Source: Pseudomonas aestuarii
GTDB taxonomy: Bacteria > Pseudomonadota > Gammaproteobacteria > Pseudomonadales > Pseudomonadaceae
DNA: 64,000 nucleotides
Reading direction: 5' to 3'
NCBI RefSeq assembly: GCF_027988105.1
Contig: NZ_JAQJZJ010000005.1
Span: 1 to 64,000, forward strand
How positions within the stretch are numbered: position 1 is the first letter of the stretch; each line of letters begins with the position of its first letter. A program made the translations under genes and the position numbers. Below the pieces are notes generated by a model that saw nothing but the letters and a program-made list of their open reading frames with translations, made no database searches and was not told the DNA's origin. Positions 37,346 to 48,314 of the stretch are shown here, piece by piece.

Positions 37346-38314
37346 TCAGAGCGCATTACGCAGGCTGAGGTTTTCTGGGTGGGGTTGCAGGTAAACCTGC
37401 GTGGCCAGGTAGTCGTCCGGATGGCGGCGCAGGTGGTGCTTGAGCAAGGTCAGGGGCACGACCAGCGGCACTATGCCGTTGCGGTACTGGCCAATCAGCT
37501 GCTGCATTTCCTGCCGGTCTGCGCTGCTCAGGGCGAGCTTGAAGTAGCCGCTGAGGTGCTGCAGCGTGTTGCTGTGGGTGCGCCGGGTCGCGCACTTTTT
37601 CAGCGCGCTCATCAGCTCGCTGAAGTAACGCGGCGCCAATTCCTGCAGATCATGCAGGTGCAAGTTGCCGAGCAGGCGACCGAGCACCTTGTATTGCAGC
37701 GGATGGGTGGCCATCAACAGGTACTTGTAGCGCGAGTGGAAGTCCAGCAGGGACTTGCGGGTCAGGCCGTCGCGCAGCAGTTGCTGCCATTGCGCGTAGG
37801 CGTAGACGCGGGTGATGAAGTTCTCGCGCAGGATGGGATCATTGAGCCGACCGTCTTCCTCCACCGGCAAGTCCGGGCGGAGGGCGCAGAATGCCTCGGC
37901 GAAGATGCCGCGGCCCTTGGGTTCACTGGGGCGGCCGTTGTCCTGGTAGACCTTGACCCGCTCCAGGCCACAGGACGGCGATTGCTGCATGAAGATGTAG
38001 CCGCAGATGTCATCCAGTGCTCCCGCCATCTGCGCGCCGTAGGCCGCCAGCGGTTCAGTGACGTCGCGCTCGCGCTGCACGGTCCCGACTGCGCGCGGGG
38101 CGGCGGGGTCACCGACCAGGCGGATGGGCTCGCGCGGGGTACCCAGACCAATCGCCACTTCCGGGCACAGCGGGACGAAATCGAAATATTCGGTGAGGGT
38201 GCGGCTGCACAGCCGTGATTCCTTGTGGCCGCCGTTGTAGCGTACTTCGGCGCCGAGCAGGCAGGCGCTGATGGCGACGCGGATATTCGGGCTGTTCGGT
38301 ACAGGGCGCGGCAT
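37346..38314 (-). CDS. DUF523 and DUF1722 two-domain protein
   Basis: The 322-residue protein has an N-terminal DUF523 domain (ISACLLGAEVRYNGGHK, SPSCG cysteines) and a C-terminal DUF1722 (YbgA-like) domain (HSRYKYLLMATHPLQYKVLGRLL). It is the first gene of the nine-gene operon, directly downstream of a LitR-type operator. YbgA-type domains commonly accompany photolyase genes. Function unknown. Confidence 0.9.
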   Translation of the reverse strand: MPRPVPNSPNIRVAISACLLGAEVRYNGGHKESRLCSRTLTEYFDFVPLCPEVAIGLGTPREPIRLVGDPAAPRAVGTVQRERDVTEPLAAYGAQMAGALDDICGYIFMQQSPSCGLERVKVYQDNGRPSEPKGRGIFAEAFCALRPDLPVEEDGRLNDPILRENFITRVYAYAQWQQLLRDGLTRKSLLDFHSRYKYLLMATHPLQYKVLGRLLGNLHLHDLQELAPRYFSELMSALKKCATRRTHSNTLQHLSGYFKLALSSADRQEMQQLIGQYRNGIVPLVVPLTLLKHHLRRHPDDYLATQVYLQPHPENLSLRNAL

Positions 38315-38336
38315 ACTGGCAACCTCCAGATGAACT

Positions 38337-38360
38337 TGTACATATGTGTCGGCGTGTACA
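38337..38360. promoter_or_regulatory. LitR-type operator 1 (TGTACA-N12-TGTACA)
   Basis: TGTACA at 38337-38342 and 38355-38360 are separated by exactly 12 bases. This matches the T(G/A)TACA-N12-TGTA(C/T)A operator I recall for class II LitR in P. putida. It lies 23 bases from the first codon of the DUF523-merR-phrB operon. Confidence 0.78.
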
Positions 38361-38386
38361 ACTTGTGTTCATCATAGGGCTATATC

Positions 38387-38410
38387 TGTACGAGTCAAAC
38401 TTTTTGTACA
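38387..38410. promoter_or_regulatory. LitR-type operator 2 (TGTACG-N12-TGTACA)
   Basis: TGTACG at 38387-38392 and TGTACA at 38405-38410 are separated by 12 bases, one mismatch from operator 1, followed at 38417 by TGTATA. It is the operator nearer to the phosphorylase gene on the plus strand. Confidence 0.65.
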
Positions 38411-38552
38411 AGTTTATGTATAGGTTTATTTGGCGCTCGTAGCCATCCAGCTGATCCAGAGCAAGCCATCGACACAAATCGGCTTGTGGGGCTTGGCAGG
38501 TCGCACATCGGGGCCGTACATAGAAGGTTCCCGTTCCCCGTCGGCGAGCACC

Positions 38553-40127
38553 ATGAACGATCAGTCGCCCAAGCAATCTCCTGACCTGGCCGCGCCGCTG
38601 CAGTTGCGCCGCGTGGCCATCGACACCTACCGCGAGAACGTCGCCTACCTGCACCGCGACTGCGCGCTCTATCGCGCCGAGGGCTTCCAGGCATTGGCCA
38701 AGGTCGAAGTCAGCGCCAATGGCCGGCGGATTCTCGCCAGCCTCAATGTGGTGGATGACGGCTGCATCGTCGGGGTGGGCGAACTGGGCCTGTCCGAGGA
38801 CGCCTTCGCCCAGCTGGATGTCGAGGATGGCCACCCGGCGAGCATCTCCCAGGCGGAGCCGCCCGGCTCGATTCCCGCGCTGCACCGCAAGATCGCCGGC
38901 GAACGGCTGGAGCGCGATGACTTTCGCGCGATCGTGCGCGACATTGCCGATCATCGTTATTCGAAGATCGAACTGACGGCCTTTGTGGTGGCCTGCAACC
39001 AGGGCGAGCTGGATCGTGAGGAGGTGTACTTTCTCACCGATGCAATGGCCACGGTTGGCCGCCGCCTGGACTGGCACGAGCACCCGGTGGTGGACAAGCA
39101 TTGCATTGGCGGGATTCCCGGTAACCGCACCTCGATGCTGGTGATCCCGATTGTGGCGGCCCATGGCATGCTCTGCCCGAAGACCTCCTCGCGGGCGATC
39201 ACTTCGCCTGCGGGTACCGCCGACACCATGGAGGTGCTGGCCAATGTCGAATTGCCGTTCGAGCGTCTCGAGGAAATTGTCCGCGAGCACCGTGGTTGCC
39301 TGGTCTGGGGCGGCGCCAGCGAACTGTCGCCAGCCGACGATGTGCTGATCGCCGTGGAACGGCCATTGTCGATCGACTCGCCAGGGCAGATGGTTGCTTC
39401 GATCCTGTCGAAGAAGGTCGCCGCCGGCTCGACCCACCTGCTGCTGGACATCCCTATCGGGCCCACGGCCAAGGTGCACTCGATGCCGGAGGCGAACAAG
39501 CTGCGCAAGCTGTTCGAGTACGTGGCCGGGCGCTTGGGGCTGACCATCGAGGTGGTGATCAGTGACGGTCGCCAGCCCATCGGCCAGGGTATCGGTCCTG
39601 CGCTGGAAGCGCGCGATGTGATGGCGGTACTGCGCAACGACCCGACGGCGCCCAATGATCTGCGCCAGAAGGCGCTACGCCTGGCCGGCCGCATGCTCGA
39701 GTTCGATCCGGATGTACGCGGTGGCGACGGCTTTGCCATCGCTCGCGATATCCTCGATTCCGGTCGTGCCCTGAGCAAGATGCGCGCGATCATCACCGCC
39801 CAGGGTGCCAGCGCGTTCGACCCGCAGCAGCCGCAATTGGCGCCCCTGAGTTTCGACATCGCGGCGCCGCGCACGGCGCTAGTGATCGGCATCGACAACT
39901 TGCAGCTGGCGCGTATCGCCCGCCTGGCCGGCGCGCCGAAGGTGCAGGGCGCCGGCGTCGATCTGCTGCGCAAGCTGGGCGAGCCGGTGCAGGCTGGCGA
40001 GCCGCTGTACCGGGTGTATGCGGCCTATCCGGCCGACCTGGAATTCGCCCGCCAGGCCTGCGCCCGCCACTGTGGCTTCAGTCTGGGGCTGGCTGAAGAA
40101 CTCGCGCCGTTGTTCGTGGAGTTTTGA
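38553..40127 (+). CDS. AMP/thymidine phosphorylase family protein (archaeal-type, DeoA-like)
   Basis: ATG at 38553 gives 524 residues. It has an extra N-terminal domain (about 1-90), then the nucleoside phosphorylase fold with [18 protein letters not shown] and [18 protein letters not shown]. Length and wording fit the long 'putative thymidine phosphorylase' group related to archaeal AMP phosphorylase, which makes ribose 1,5-bisphosphate from AMP. It overlaps the PRPP-synthetase-like gene by one base (TGATG), so the two probably act in one route. Upstream lies LitR-type operator 2. Substrate (AMP or pyrimidine nucleoside) is open. Confidence 0.85.
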   Translation: MNDQSPKQSPDLAAPLQLRRVAIDTYRENVAYLHRDCALYRAEGFQALAKVEVSANGRRILASLNVVDDGCIVGVGELGLSEDAFAQLDVEDGHPASISQAEPPGSIPALHRKIAGERLERDDFRAIVRDIADHRYSKIELTAFVVACNQGELDREEVYFLTDAMATVGRRLDWHEHPVVDKHCIGGIPGNRTSMLVIPIVAAHGMLCPKTSSRAITSPAGTADTMEVLANVELPFERLEEIVREHRGCLVWGGASELSPADDVLIAVERPLSIDSPGQMVASILSKKVAAGSTHLLLDIPIGPTAKVHSMPEANKLRKLFEYVAGRLGLTIEVVISDGRQPIGQGIGPALEARDVMAVLRNDPTAPNDLRQKALRLAGRMLEFDPDVRGGDGFAIARDILDSGRALSKMRAIITAQGASAFDPQQPQLAPLSFDIAAPRTALVIGIDNLQLARIARLAGAPKVQGAGVDLLRKLGEPVQAGEPLYRVYAAYPADLEFARQACARHCGFSLGLAEELAPLFVEF

Positions 40128-41035
40128 TGGATACCTTGCTGCTGTATTTCGAGGATGAGCGCGTGCCGGCCCTGGGGCTGGCGCGGGCGCTGGGGGTGGC
40201 TGCGGCGTGTATCGAGTGTCACCGCTTCCCCGATGAGGAGTTGCGCCTGCGTCTGCCGCTGGCGGCGGGGCAGGCGTTGCCCGGGCAATTGCTGATCTAT
40301 CGCAGCTTGGACCGGCCCAACGATAAACTGGTCGAGTTGCTGCTGGTGGCCGACGAAGCCCGAGCCCTGGGGGCGCAGCGCTTGCTGCTGGTGGCACCTT
40401 ACCTGGCCTATATGCGTCAGGACATCGCCTTTGCCCCAGGCGAGGTGGTCAGCCAGCGGGCGATCGGGCGTTTCCTGGCGCAGCACTTCGATGCGTTGGT
40501 GACGGTTGATCCGCACCTGCACCGGATCAAACGTCTCGAGCAGGCGATACCGCTGCCGGCGGTGATTGTCTTGTCGGCCGCGCCCTTGCTGGCGCAGTTG
40601 GTGGCTGAGAAGCGCCAGCGGCCGCTGCTGATCGGTCCGGATGCCGAATCGACGCAGTGGATCGCGTCCGCCGCGGCGCTGTTCGGTTTCGAGCACGGGG
40701 TGTGCAGCAAGCTTCGCCATGGCGATCGCGATGTCGAGATCATCCTGCCGGCGCTGGATGTGCGCGGTCGTCAGGTGGTGCTGCTGGATGATGTGGCCAG
40801 CTCCGGTCGGACCCTGGCGCGGGCCGCCGAGCAATTGTTGGCGGCGGGCGCCACTTCGGTGGACGTGGCGGTGACCCATGCGCTGTTCGCCGGCGATGCC
40901 CTGGCAGTAATTGAGGCCGCCGGGGTGGGCGAGGTGTGGAGTAGCGATTGCATCGCCCATCCGAGCAACGCGGTGGCCATGGCGCCCCTGCTGGCCAAGG
41001 CGCTGCAGCCATTACTCGGTGCGCCGCCGGGTTGA
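40127..41035 (+). CDS. PRPP-synthetase-like protein (Prs paralogue)
   Basis: The 302-residue protein aligns in plan with Prs: FPDEELRLRLP, PYLAYMRQD, DPHLHRIKRL in place of the metal-binding [10 protein letters not shown], and the PRPP loop VLLDDVASSGRTL. The pairing with an AMP-phosphorylase-like gene suggests it handles a ribose phosphate made by that enzyme, for example interconversion with PRPP. The housekeeping prs is separate at 19383. It converges on the Trp-rich gene with a ten-base gap. Confidence 0.85.
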   Translation: MDTLLLYFEDERVPALGLARALGVAAACIECHRFPDEELRLRLPLAAGQALPGQLLIYRSLDRPNDKLVELLLVADEARALGAQRLLLVAPYLAYMRQDIAFAPGEVVSQRAIGRFLAQHFDALVTVDPHLHRIKRLEQAIPLPAVIVLSAAPLLAQLVAEKRQRPLLIGPDAESTQWIASAAALFGFEHGVCSKLRHGDRDVEIILPALDVRGRQVVLLDDVASSGRTLARAAEQLLAAGATSVDVAVTHALFAGDALAVIEAAGVGEVWSSDCIAHPSNAVAMAPLLAKALQPLLGAPPG

Positions 41036-41045
41036 AGAGGGTGGG

Positions 41046-42286
<1,241 letters not shown>

Positions 42287-42330
42287 CTACCTCTTGCTTT
42301 AGAGCGCTAGGCTACGCTTTAGACAAAACC

Positions 42331-42354
42331 TATACAATATCCATTGTATGTACA
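42331..42354. promoter_or_regulatory. LitR-type operator 3 (TATACA-N12-TGTACA)
   Basis: TATACA at 42331-42336 and TGTACA at 42349-42354 are 12 bases apart, fitting the degenerate T(G/A)TACA-N12-TGTA(C/T)A form. It lies in the divergent spacer between the FAD oxidoreductase gene and the epimerase-hemH genes. An inner ATACAAT/ATTGTAT palindrome overlaps it. Confidence 0.7.
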
Positions 42355-42483
42355 GGGCTTATCGGGTTCAATCGTGCCTTCCTATATTAAAGACAATCCT
42401 GAGCCGGATTAAAGGCACGCTGCCCCGTCATAAACCAGACTGGTGGCTATCAAGGTTGGCTCATGCCATGCGAGGAGGATGCC

Positions 42484-43386
42484 ATGCACATATTGCTCAC
42501 CGGCGGAACCGGGCTGATTGGACGCGCCCTGTGTCGACAGTGGACGCAGCAGGGCCATCAGCTGACGGTGTGGAGTCGCACCCCACAGCGGGTCGCGGCG
42601 CTGTGCGGGGCGCAGGTCCGCGGCATTGGCTGGCTTGACGAAGTCGGCGACCAGGCGGTGGACGCGGTGATCAACCTGGCCGGCGCCCCCATTGCCGACC
42701 GACCCTGGACGCGCAAGCGCAAGGCCCTGCTCTGGGCCAGCCGGATCACCCTCACCGAGCAGCTGCTGGCCTGGTTGCAGCAGCGCCAGCAGAAGCCGCG
42801 GGTGCTGCTGTCCGGCTCGGCGGTGGGCTGGTATGGCGATGGCGGTGAGCGCGAGTTGAGTGAGGATAGCCCGCAGATTACCGACGATTTCGGCGCCCAG
42901 CTGTGCGGTGCCTGGGAGGAGACGGCGCAGCGTGCCGAAGCCATGGGCATCAGGGTGGTGCTGGTGCGCACCGGTCTGGTGCTGGCTGCGGACGGCGGCT
43001 TCCTGGCGCGCCTGCTGCCCCCCTTCCGTTTCGGCCTGGGTGGCCCGGTCGGCGATGGCCGGCAGTGGATGCCGTGGATCCATATCGCCGATCAAATCGC
43101 CCTGATCGATTTTCTCTTGCAGCAGGAGCAGGCCAGCGGTCCTTATAATGCCTGCGCTCCGGAGCCGGTGCGCAACGCCGACTTTGCCCGGGCGCTGGGC
43201 CGCGTGTTGCATCGCCCGGCGCTGCTGCCGGCCCCGGCGTTCCTCCTGCGCATGGCCTTCGGCGAACTGGCGGGGCTGCTGCTGGGCGGACAGCGGGCAT
43301 TGCCGGTGCGCCTGCAGGAAGCCGGGTTTCGTTTTCGTTTCACCGATCTGGATCTAGCCCTGGCGGATTTGCTGGGTCGACACTGA
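42484..43386 (+). CDS. TIGR01777-family NAD-dependent epimerase-like protein
   Basis: ATG at 42484 (strong GAGGAGG upstream) gives 300 residues: LLTGGTGLIGRAL, VINLAGAPI, SGSAVGWYG and the C-terminal DUF1731 domain (PAPAFLLRMAFGELAGLLLGGQR). SDR fold; physiological role unknown. It lies 16 bases before hemH, in one transcription unit. Confidence 0.93.
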   Translation: MHILLTGGTGLIGRALCRQWTQQGHQLTVWSRTPQRVAALCGAQVRGIGWLDEVGDQAVDAVINLAGAPIADRPWTRKRKALLWASRITLTEQLLAWLQQRQQKPRVLLSGSAVGWYGDGGERELSEDSPQITDDFGAQLCGAWEETAQRAEAMGIRVVLVRTGLVLAADGGFLARLLPPFRFGLGGPVGDGRQWMPWIHIADQIALIDFLLQQEQASGPYNACAPEPVRNADFARALGRVLHRPALLPAPAFLLRMAFGELAGLLLGGQRALPVRLQEAGFRFRFTDLDLALADLLGRH

Positions 43387-43402
43387 CTGATAAGGATTCT
43401 GC

Positions 43403-44425
43403 ATGAGTAATCACGCCTTGCTGCTGGTCAACCTGGGCTCCCCGGCGTCGACCGAAGTGGCTGATGTACGGCGCTACCTCAATCAATTTCTGATGGACCC
43501 CTATGTGGTCGATCTGCCCTGGCCGCTGCGGCGTTTGCTGGTGTCGCTGATTCTGATCAAGCGGCCTGCGGCTTCGGCCCATGCCTATGCGTCAATCTGG
43601 TGGGAGGACGGCTCGCCCCTGGTGGTGCTGAGCAAGCGCCTGCAGCAGGCGATGCAGGCGCAGTGGCGCCAGGGCCCGGTCGAGCTGGCGATGCGCTACG
43701 GCGAGCCGTCGATCGAGACGGTACTCAATCGGCTGGCGGCGCAAGGCATCAAGCAGGTGACCTTGGCGCCGCTGTATCCGCAGTTTGCCGACAGCACCAC
43801 CACCACGGTGATCGAGGAAGCCAAGCGGGTGGTGCGCGCGGGCAACCTGGACATGCACTTCGCCCTACTGGCGCCGTTCTATGACCAGCCGGAATACCTC
43901 GAGGCCCTGGTCGACAGCGCCCGACCTTACCTGGAGCAGGACTTCGATCACCTGTTGTTGAGTTTTCACGGTCTGCCGGAACGCCATCTGCGCAAGCTCG
44001 ATCCCGGCAAGCACTGCCTGCAGGGGCCCGATTGCTGTCGTACGGCGCCGCCTGAGGTGCTTGCGACCTGCTACCGCGCGCAATGCATGCGCAGCGCCGC
44101 AGCCTTCGCCGAACGCATGGGCCTGCGCCCAGATCAGTGGTCGGTGGCCTTCCAGTCGCGCCTGGGCCGGGATAAGTGGATCGAGCCCTATACCGAAAAC
44201 CGTCTCGAGGAGTTGGCCGGGCAGGGGGTGAAGAAGCTGCTGGTGATGTGCCCGGCATTCGTCGCCGACTGCATCGAAACCCTGGAGGAAATCGGCGACC
44301 GCGGCCTCGAGCAGTTCCAGGCAGCCGGTGGTGAAAGCCTGCAACTGGTGCCCTGCCTCAACGATCACCCAAGCTGGGCGGTGGCGCTCAATGCCCTCTG
44401 CGAGCGGGCGCCGTCGATGCGTTGA
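43403..44425 (+). CDS. hemH: Ferrochelatase
   Basis: The 340-residue protein has the family N-terminus LLLVNLGSP, the catalytic His in [12 protein letters not shown] and the C-terminal [15 protein letters not shown]. It inserts iron into protoporphyrin IX (or coproporphyrin in other clades). Being co-transcribed with a gene behind a LitR-type operator, it may be light-induced, which would lower the pool of photosensitising porphyrin. Confidence 0.97.
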   Translation: MSNHALLLVNLGSPASTEVADVRRYLNQFLMDPYVVDLPWPLRRLLVSLILIKRPAASAHAYASIWWEDGSPLVVLSKRLQQAMQAQWRQGPVELAMRYGEPSIETVLNRLAAQGIKQVTLAPLYPQFADSTTTTVIEEAKRVVRAGNLDMHFALLAPFYDQPEYLEALVDSARPYLEQDFDHLLLSFHGLPERHLRKLDPGKHCLQGPDCCRTAPPEVLATCYRAQCMRSAAAFAERMGLRPDQWSVAFQSRLGRDKWIEPYTENRLEELAGQGVKKLLVMCPAFVADCIETLEEIGDRGLEQFQAAGGESLQLVPCLNDHPSWAVALNALCERAPSMR

Positions 44426-44636
44426 ACGACCATGGCGCCGCGGTTGTTCGCCGCGTTTTGCGCTGGGTCGGCCAGTGGCGCCAGGAATGCCGGGGCGGTT
44501 ATCAGTTCGACGGGAGCTACTGCATTCGCCTGCTTGATAACGCCAGGTAACCATACTCACCGTTGTCTATATCGGCCTAAGCTGGCAGCACTTTCAACCG
44601 TCGCGCATCGCGTAAGCGGTGCCGAGGAGACCGCCA

Positions 44637-45968
44637 GTGTCCAACAACAATAACGGCTATCCCTCCAATTCACGCGCCTGGGCCACCGTCGCCATTCTGA
44701 TGGTGGCTTACGTGCTATCGTTTATCGACCGGCAGATTCTCAACCTGCTGGTCGCGCCCATCCGCCGCGACCTGATGATCAGCGACACCCAGATGAGCCT
44801 GCTGATGGGCTTGTCCTTCGCCCTGTTCTATACCGTTTGTGGGATTCCCCTGGGACGCCTGGCCGATAGCAAAAACCGGCGCGGGCTGGTGGCCATTGGC
44901 ATCCTGTTCTGGAGTGCGGCCACCGCCGCATGCGGCCTGGCCAGACTGTACTGGCAGTTCCTGATCTGCCGAATCGGTGTCGGCGTAGGCGAGGCGGCGC
45001 TGTCGCCGGCGGCCTATTCGCTGATCGCCGACAGCTTTCCCGCAGAGCGTCGCGCCACCGCCATCAGCGTCTATTCGATGGGCGTCTACCTGGGCTCGGG
45101 CCTGGCCTTTCTGTTTGGCGGCCTGGTCATCAAGCTGGCCTCGGCCCAGGGCGATGTGTTGCTGCCGGTGCTGGGCGAAGTGCGGCCCTGGCAGCTGATA
45201 TTTCTCGCGCTGGGCGCCGCCGGGGTGCTCTTCACCCTGCTGATGCTGGCGGTCAGGGAGCCGGCCCGGCGCGGCGTCGGTGCCGGGGTCGCGGTGCCGC
45301 TGGCCGAGGTCGGCCGCTATATCCGCGCCAACAAACGCACCGTGCTCTGTCACAACTTCGGCTTCGCCGGCCTGGCGTTCGCCGGCTACGGCAGCGCGGC
45401 CTGGGTGCCAAGCTTCTTTATCCGCACCTACGGCTGGGACGCCGGCCAGGTTGGCATCATCTACGGCAGCATCGTGGCGGTGTTCGGTTGCCTGGGCATC
45501 CTCTTCGGTGGGCGCCTGGCCGACTGGATGGCCAAGCGCGGTAGCAGCGACGCCAATATGCGCGTCGGCCTGTACGCCGCAATCGGCGCCGCGCCTTGTG
45601 TGCTGAGCTTTCCGTTGATGGACAGCGGGCTGTTGGCGGCGGTGCTGATGGCGCCGACGGTGTTCTTCCTGAGCATGCCGTTCGGCGTAGCGCCGGCGGC
45701 GATCCAGGAAATCATGCCCAACTCGATGCGCGGCCAGGCCTCGGCGATCTATTTGTTCGTCATCACCCTGATCGGCCTGGGCATCGGCCCGACCGCCGTC
45801 GCGCTGGTGACCGACTATGTCTTCGCCGATGACCAGGCGCTGCGCTACTCGCTGCTGATCGTCAGCAGCATTGCCGTGTTCAGCTCCATCGTCCTGTTGA
45901 GCATGAGCCTCAAGCCCTACCGGGGCAGCTTGCTGCACCTGCAGCAGTGGGCGGCCAGGTCGGCCTGA
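44637..45968 (+). CDS. MFS transporter
   Basis: GTG at 44637, seven bases after GAGGAGA, gives 443 residues and about 12 membrane helices. It carries the MFS motif A region GRLADSKNRRGLV, the FIDRQILNLL first helix and the RIGVGVGEAALSPAAYS fourth-helix pattern seen in spinster-like MFS members. Substrate unknown. A 211-base spacer after hemH holds no recognisable site. Confidence 0.92.
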   Translation: MSNNNNGYPSNSRAWATVAILMVAYVLSFIDRQILNLLVAPIRRDLMISDTQMSLLMGLSFALFYTVCGIPLGRLADSKNRRGLVAIGILFWSAATAACGLARLYWQFLICRIGVGVGEAALSPAAYSLIADSFPAERRATAISVYSMGVYLGSGLAFLFGGLVIKLASAQGDVLLPVLGEVRPWQLIFLALGAAGVLFTLLMLAVREPARRGVGAGVAVPLAEVGRYIRANKRTVLCHNFGFAGLAFAGYGSAAWVPSFFIRTYGWDAGQVGIIYGSIVAVFGCLGILFGGRLADWMAKRGSSDANMRVGLYAAIGAAPCVLSFPLMDSGLLAAVLMAPTVFFLSMPFGVAPAAIQEIMPNSMRGQASAIYLFVITLIGLGIGPTAVALVTDYVFADDQALRYSLLIVSSIAVFSSIVLLSMSLKPYRGSLLHLQQWAARSA

Positions 45969-46154
45969 AGAGGGCGCCTGGCCGGGTAGCTGCCAGGTGC
46001 ATGGACAAGGTCTGCGCCTCGTGGACGACGCTGTATTGATCCGTCGCGCAAGGCGTCATCCCTCGGCGCAGTCCTCAAGCCCGGATAAACGCCGGTGCAA
46101 TCGGCGATAGCCTCGCGGATTGCACGGCGTGTTGCGCTTTACCCCGGGACCAAA
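45969..46154. other. Convergent spacer with GC-rich hairpins
   Basis: Between the MFS and uraA stop codons lie a GCGCCTGGC/GCCAGGTGC hairpin (about 45975-45998) and a pair of imperfect repeats around GGTGCAATCGGCGATAG and GGATTGCACGGCG, probably a REP-type element acting as transcript end. No gene. Confidence 0.45.
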
Positions 46155-47423
46155 CTACGGGGTCTGCTCTTCTTTCAGCGCCTTGCTGCGCCAGCCCTTG
46201 CCGCCGGGCAGCAGCAGGTTGAGTGCAATGGCGATGATGCCGCACAGCGAAATGCCTTTGAGGCTGATATCGCCCGCACCAATCACCATGCCGCCGATGC
46301 CGAACACCAGGGTCACCGCCACTATCACCAGGTTGCGTGGCTCGCCCAGGTCGACCTGGTGACGGATCAGGGTATTCAGGCCGACCACCGCGATGGAGCC
46401 GAACAGCAGGCAGAGAATGCCGCCCATCACCGGCACCGGAATGCTCTGCAGCACGGCGCCGAACTTGCCGATGAAGGCCAGCACCATGGCGATCAGCGCT
46501 GCCCAGAGCATCACCCTGGGGTTGAAGTTCTTGGTCAGCATCACCGCGCCGGTGACTTCCGAGTAAGTGGTGTTGGGCGGGCCGCCGAGCAGGCCGGCGG
46601 CCGAGGTGGCCAGGCCGTCGCCGAGCAGGGTGCGGTGCAGGCCGGGTTCTTTCAGGTAGTTCTTGCCGGTCACGGTGCCGATCGCCAGCACGTCGCCGAT
46701 ATGCTCGATGGCCGGCGCAATGGCCACCGGCAGGATGAACAGGATCGCCCCCCAGTGCAGCTCGGGCGCGACGAAGTTGGGCATGGCCAGCCAAGGCGCA
46801 GCGGCCACCGCGCTGAAGTCGATCACGCCGAACAACCAGGCCAGCGTATAGCCGACGGCAATCCCGCAAAGAATCGGGATCAGGCGGAAGATTCCGCGGC
46901 CGACCACGGCGACGATCAGGGTGGTGAGCAGCGCCGGCAGCGAGATCATCAGCGCCACGTCATAGGGCACCAGTTGGGCGCTGGCATCACCGGCCTTGCC
47001 CATCGCCATGTTGGCCGCCACGGGCGCCAGGCCCAGGCCGATGGCCATGATCACCGGGCCGATTACCACCGGCGGCAACAGGCGGTCGACAAAACCGGTG
47101 CCCTTGAGCTTCACCGCGCCGGCCAGCAGCATGTAGGCGACGCCGGCGGCGACCAGGCCGCCGAGGGTCGCCGGCAGGCCGAAATCGGCTTTGGCGGCGA
47201 GAATCGGCGCGATAAAGGCGAAGCTCGAGGCGAGAAACACCGGTACCTGGTTCTTGGTCACCAGCTGGAAGATCAGGGTGCCGAGCCCCGCGGTGAACAG
47301 CGCCACGTTGGGGTCCATGCCGGTGATCAGCGGCATCAGCACCAGCGCGCCGAAGGCCACGAAGAGCATCTGCGAACCCGCCAGGATTTGTCGCCAGGTG
47401 GCGTCCTGCATGTGCTCCTGCAT
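46155..47423 (-). CDS. uraA: Uracil permease (NCS2 family)
   Basis: The 422-residue protein is a nucleobase-cation symporter of the uracil type with about 14 hydrophobic segments, FIAPILAAKADFG, and the transport-site region around APAIEHIGDVLAIG (family Glu/His) and GGPPNTTYSEVTG. It is two bases after upp on the same strand, a salvage operon importing uracil for UPRTase. Two in-frame start codons (Met1, Met5) are possible. Confidence 0.95.
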   Translation of the reverse strand: MQEHMQDATWRQILAGSQMLFVAFGALVLMPLITGMDPNVALFTAGLGTLIFQLVTKNQVPVFLASSFAFIAPILAAKADFGLPATLGGLVAAGVAYMLLAGAVKLKGTGFVDRLLPPVVIGPVIMAIGLGLAPVAANMAMGKAGDASAQLVPYDVALMISLPALLTTLIVAVVGRGIFRLIPILCGIAVGYTLAWLFGVIDFSAVAAAPWLAMPNFVAPELHWGAILFILPVAIAPAIEHIGDVLAIGTVTGKNYLKEPGLHRTLLGDGLATSAAGLLGGPPNTTYSEVTGAVMLTKNFNPRVMLWAALIAMVLAFIGKFGAVLQSIPVPVMGGILCLLFGSIAVVGLNTLIRHQVDLGEPRNLVIVAVTLVFGIGGMVIGAGDISLKGISLCGIIAIALNLLLPGGKGWRSKALKEEQTP

Positions 47424-47425
47424 GC

Positions 47426-48064
47426 TCAGGCGTCCTTCTGCTTGGTGCCGAAGATCTTGTCGCCGGCATCGCCCAGGCCGGGAATGATGTAGCCGTGCTC
47501 GTTGAGGCGCTCATCGATCGAGGCGGTGTAGATCATCACCTCGGGATGGGCCTCGGCCACTGCCTTGATGCCCTCGGGCGCGGCGACCAGCACCATGGCG
47601 CGGATTTCCTTGCAGCCGGCCTTCTTCAGCAGGTCGATGGTGGCAACCATGGAGCCGCCGGTGGCGAGCATCGGGTCGATGATCATGGCCAGGCGCTCGT
47701 CGATTTCCGGCACCAGTTTTTCCAGGTAGGTGTGCGCCTGCAGGGTCTTCTCGTTGCGTGCCACGCCCACGGCGCTGACCTTGGCCCCGGGAATTAGACT
47801 GAGCACGCCGTCGAGCATGCCGATGCCGGCACGCAGGATCGGCACCACGGTGATCTTCTTGCCGGAGATCTTTTCCACCTGCACGGCGCCAGCCCAACCC
47901 TGGATCTCGTAATTTTCCAGGGGCAGATCCTTGGTCGCTTCGTAGGTCAGCAGGGCGCCGACTTCCTGAGCCAGTTCGCGGAAATTCTTCGTGCTGATGT
48001 CGGCGCGTCGCATCAGGCCGAGCTTGTGGCGAATCAACGGGTGGCGGATCTCGAGGACGGGCAT
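47426..48064 (-). CDS. upp: Uracil phosphoribosyltransferase
   Basis: ATG at 48064 gives 212 residues starting [16 protein letters not shown]. The PRPP loop is [13 protein letters not shown] and the uracil-binding end [11 protein letters not shown]. It converts uracil and PRPP to UMP. Longer open frame upstream lies in the divergent promoter region and is rejected. Confidence 0.98.
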   Translation of the reverse strand: MPVLEIRHPLIRHKLGLMRRADISTKNFRELAQEVGALLTYEATKDLPLENYEIQGWAGAVQVEKISGKKITVVPILRAGIGMLDGVLSLIPGAKVSAVGVARNEKTLQAHTYLEKLVPEIDERLAMIIDPMLATGGSMVATIDLLKKAGCKEIRAMVLVAAPEGIKAVAEAHPEVMIYTASIDERLNEHGYIIPGLGDAGDKIFGTKQKDA

Positions 48065-48314
48065 GGCGGGTTCTCCGGCGGGGCTGGTAAAAAAAAATTG
48101 CGCTAGATTAGCATTGGCATTGCGCTGCTGCCGCGCAGATGCAGGCGGCTTGCTGAAATCTAGTGTGTAATGTCGGCGATTGCGCGTATTTCCTGCGGTT
48201 GATCGGCGAGGGCTTGCTCCGCCTGAAACAGGTGGGTACCTTTGCCGACTTTTATTTTGACGCATTGATCAACTTTGTGTTTTTCAATGTTCGCTCACCC
48301 CTAGAGGAAAGACC

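Noticed and set aside
44715..45938. Long antisense frame opposite the MFS transporter
   Set aside because: His/Gln/Arg-rich wording typical of a shadow frame, whereas the plus strand gives a clear 12-helix transporter.
46095..47492. Long frame opposite uraA
   Set aside because: Low-complexity shadow of a conserved permease gene.
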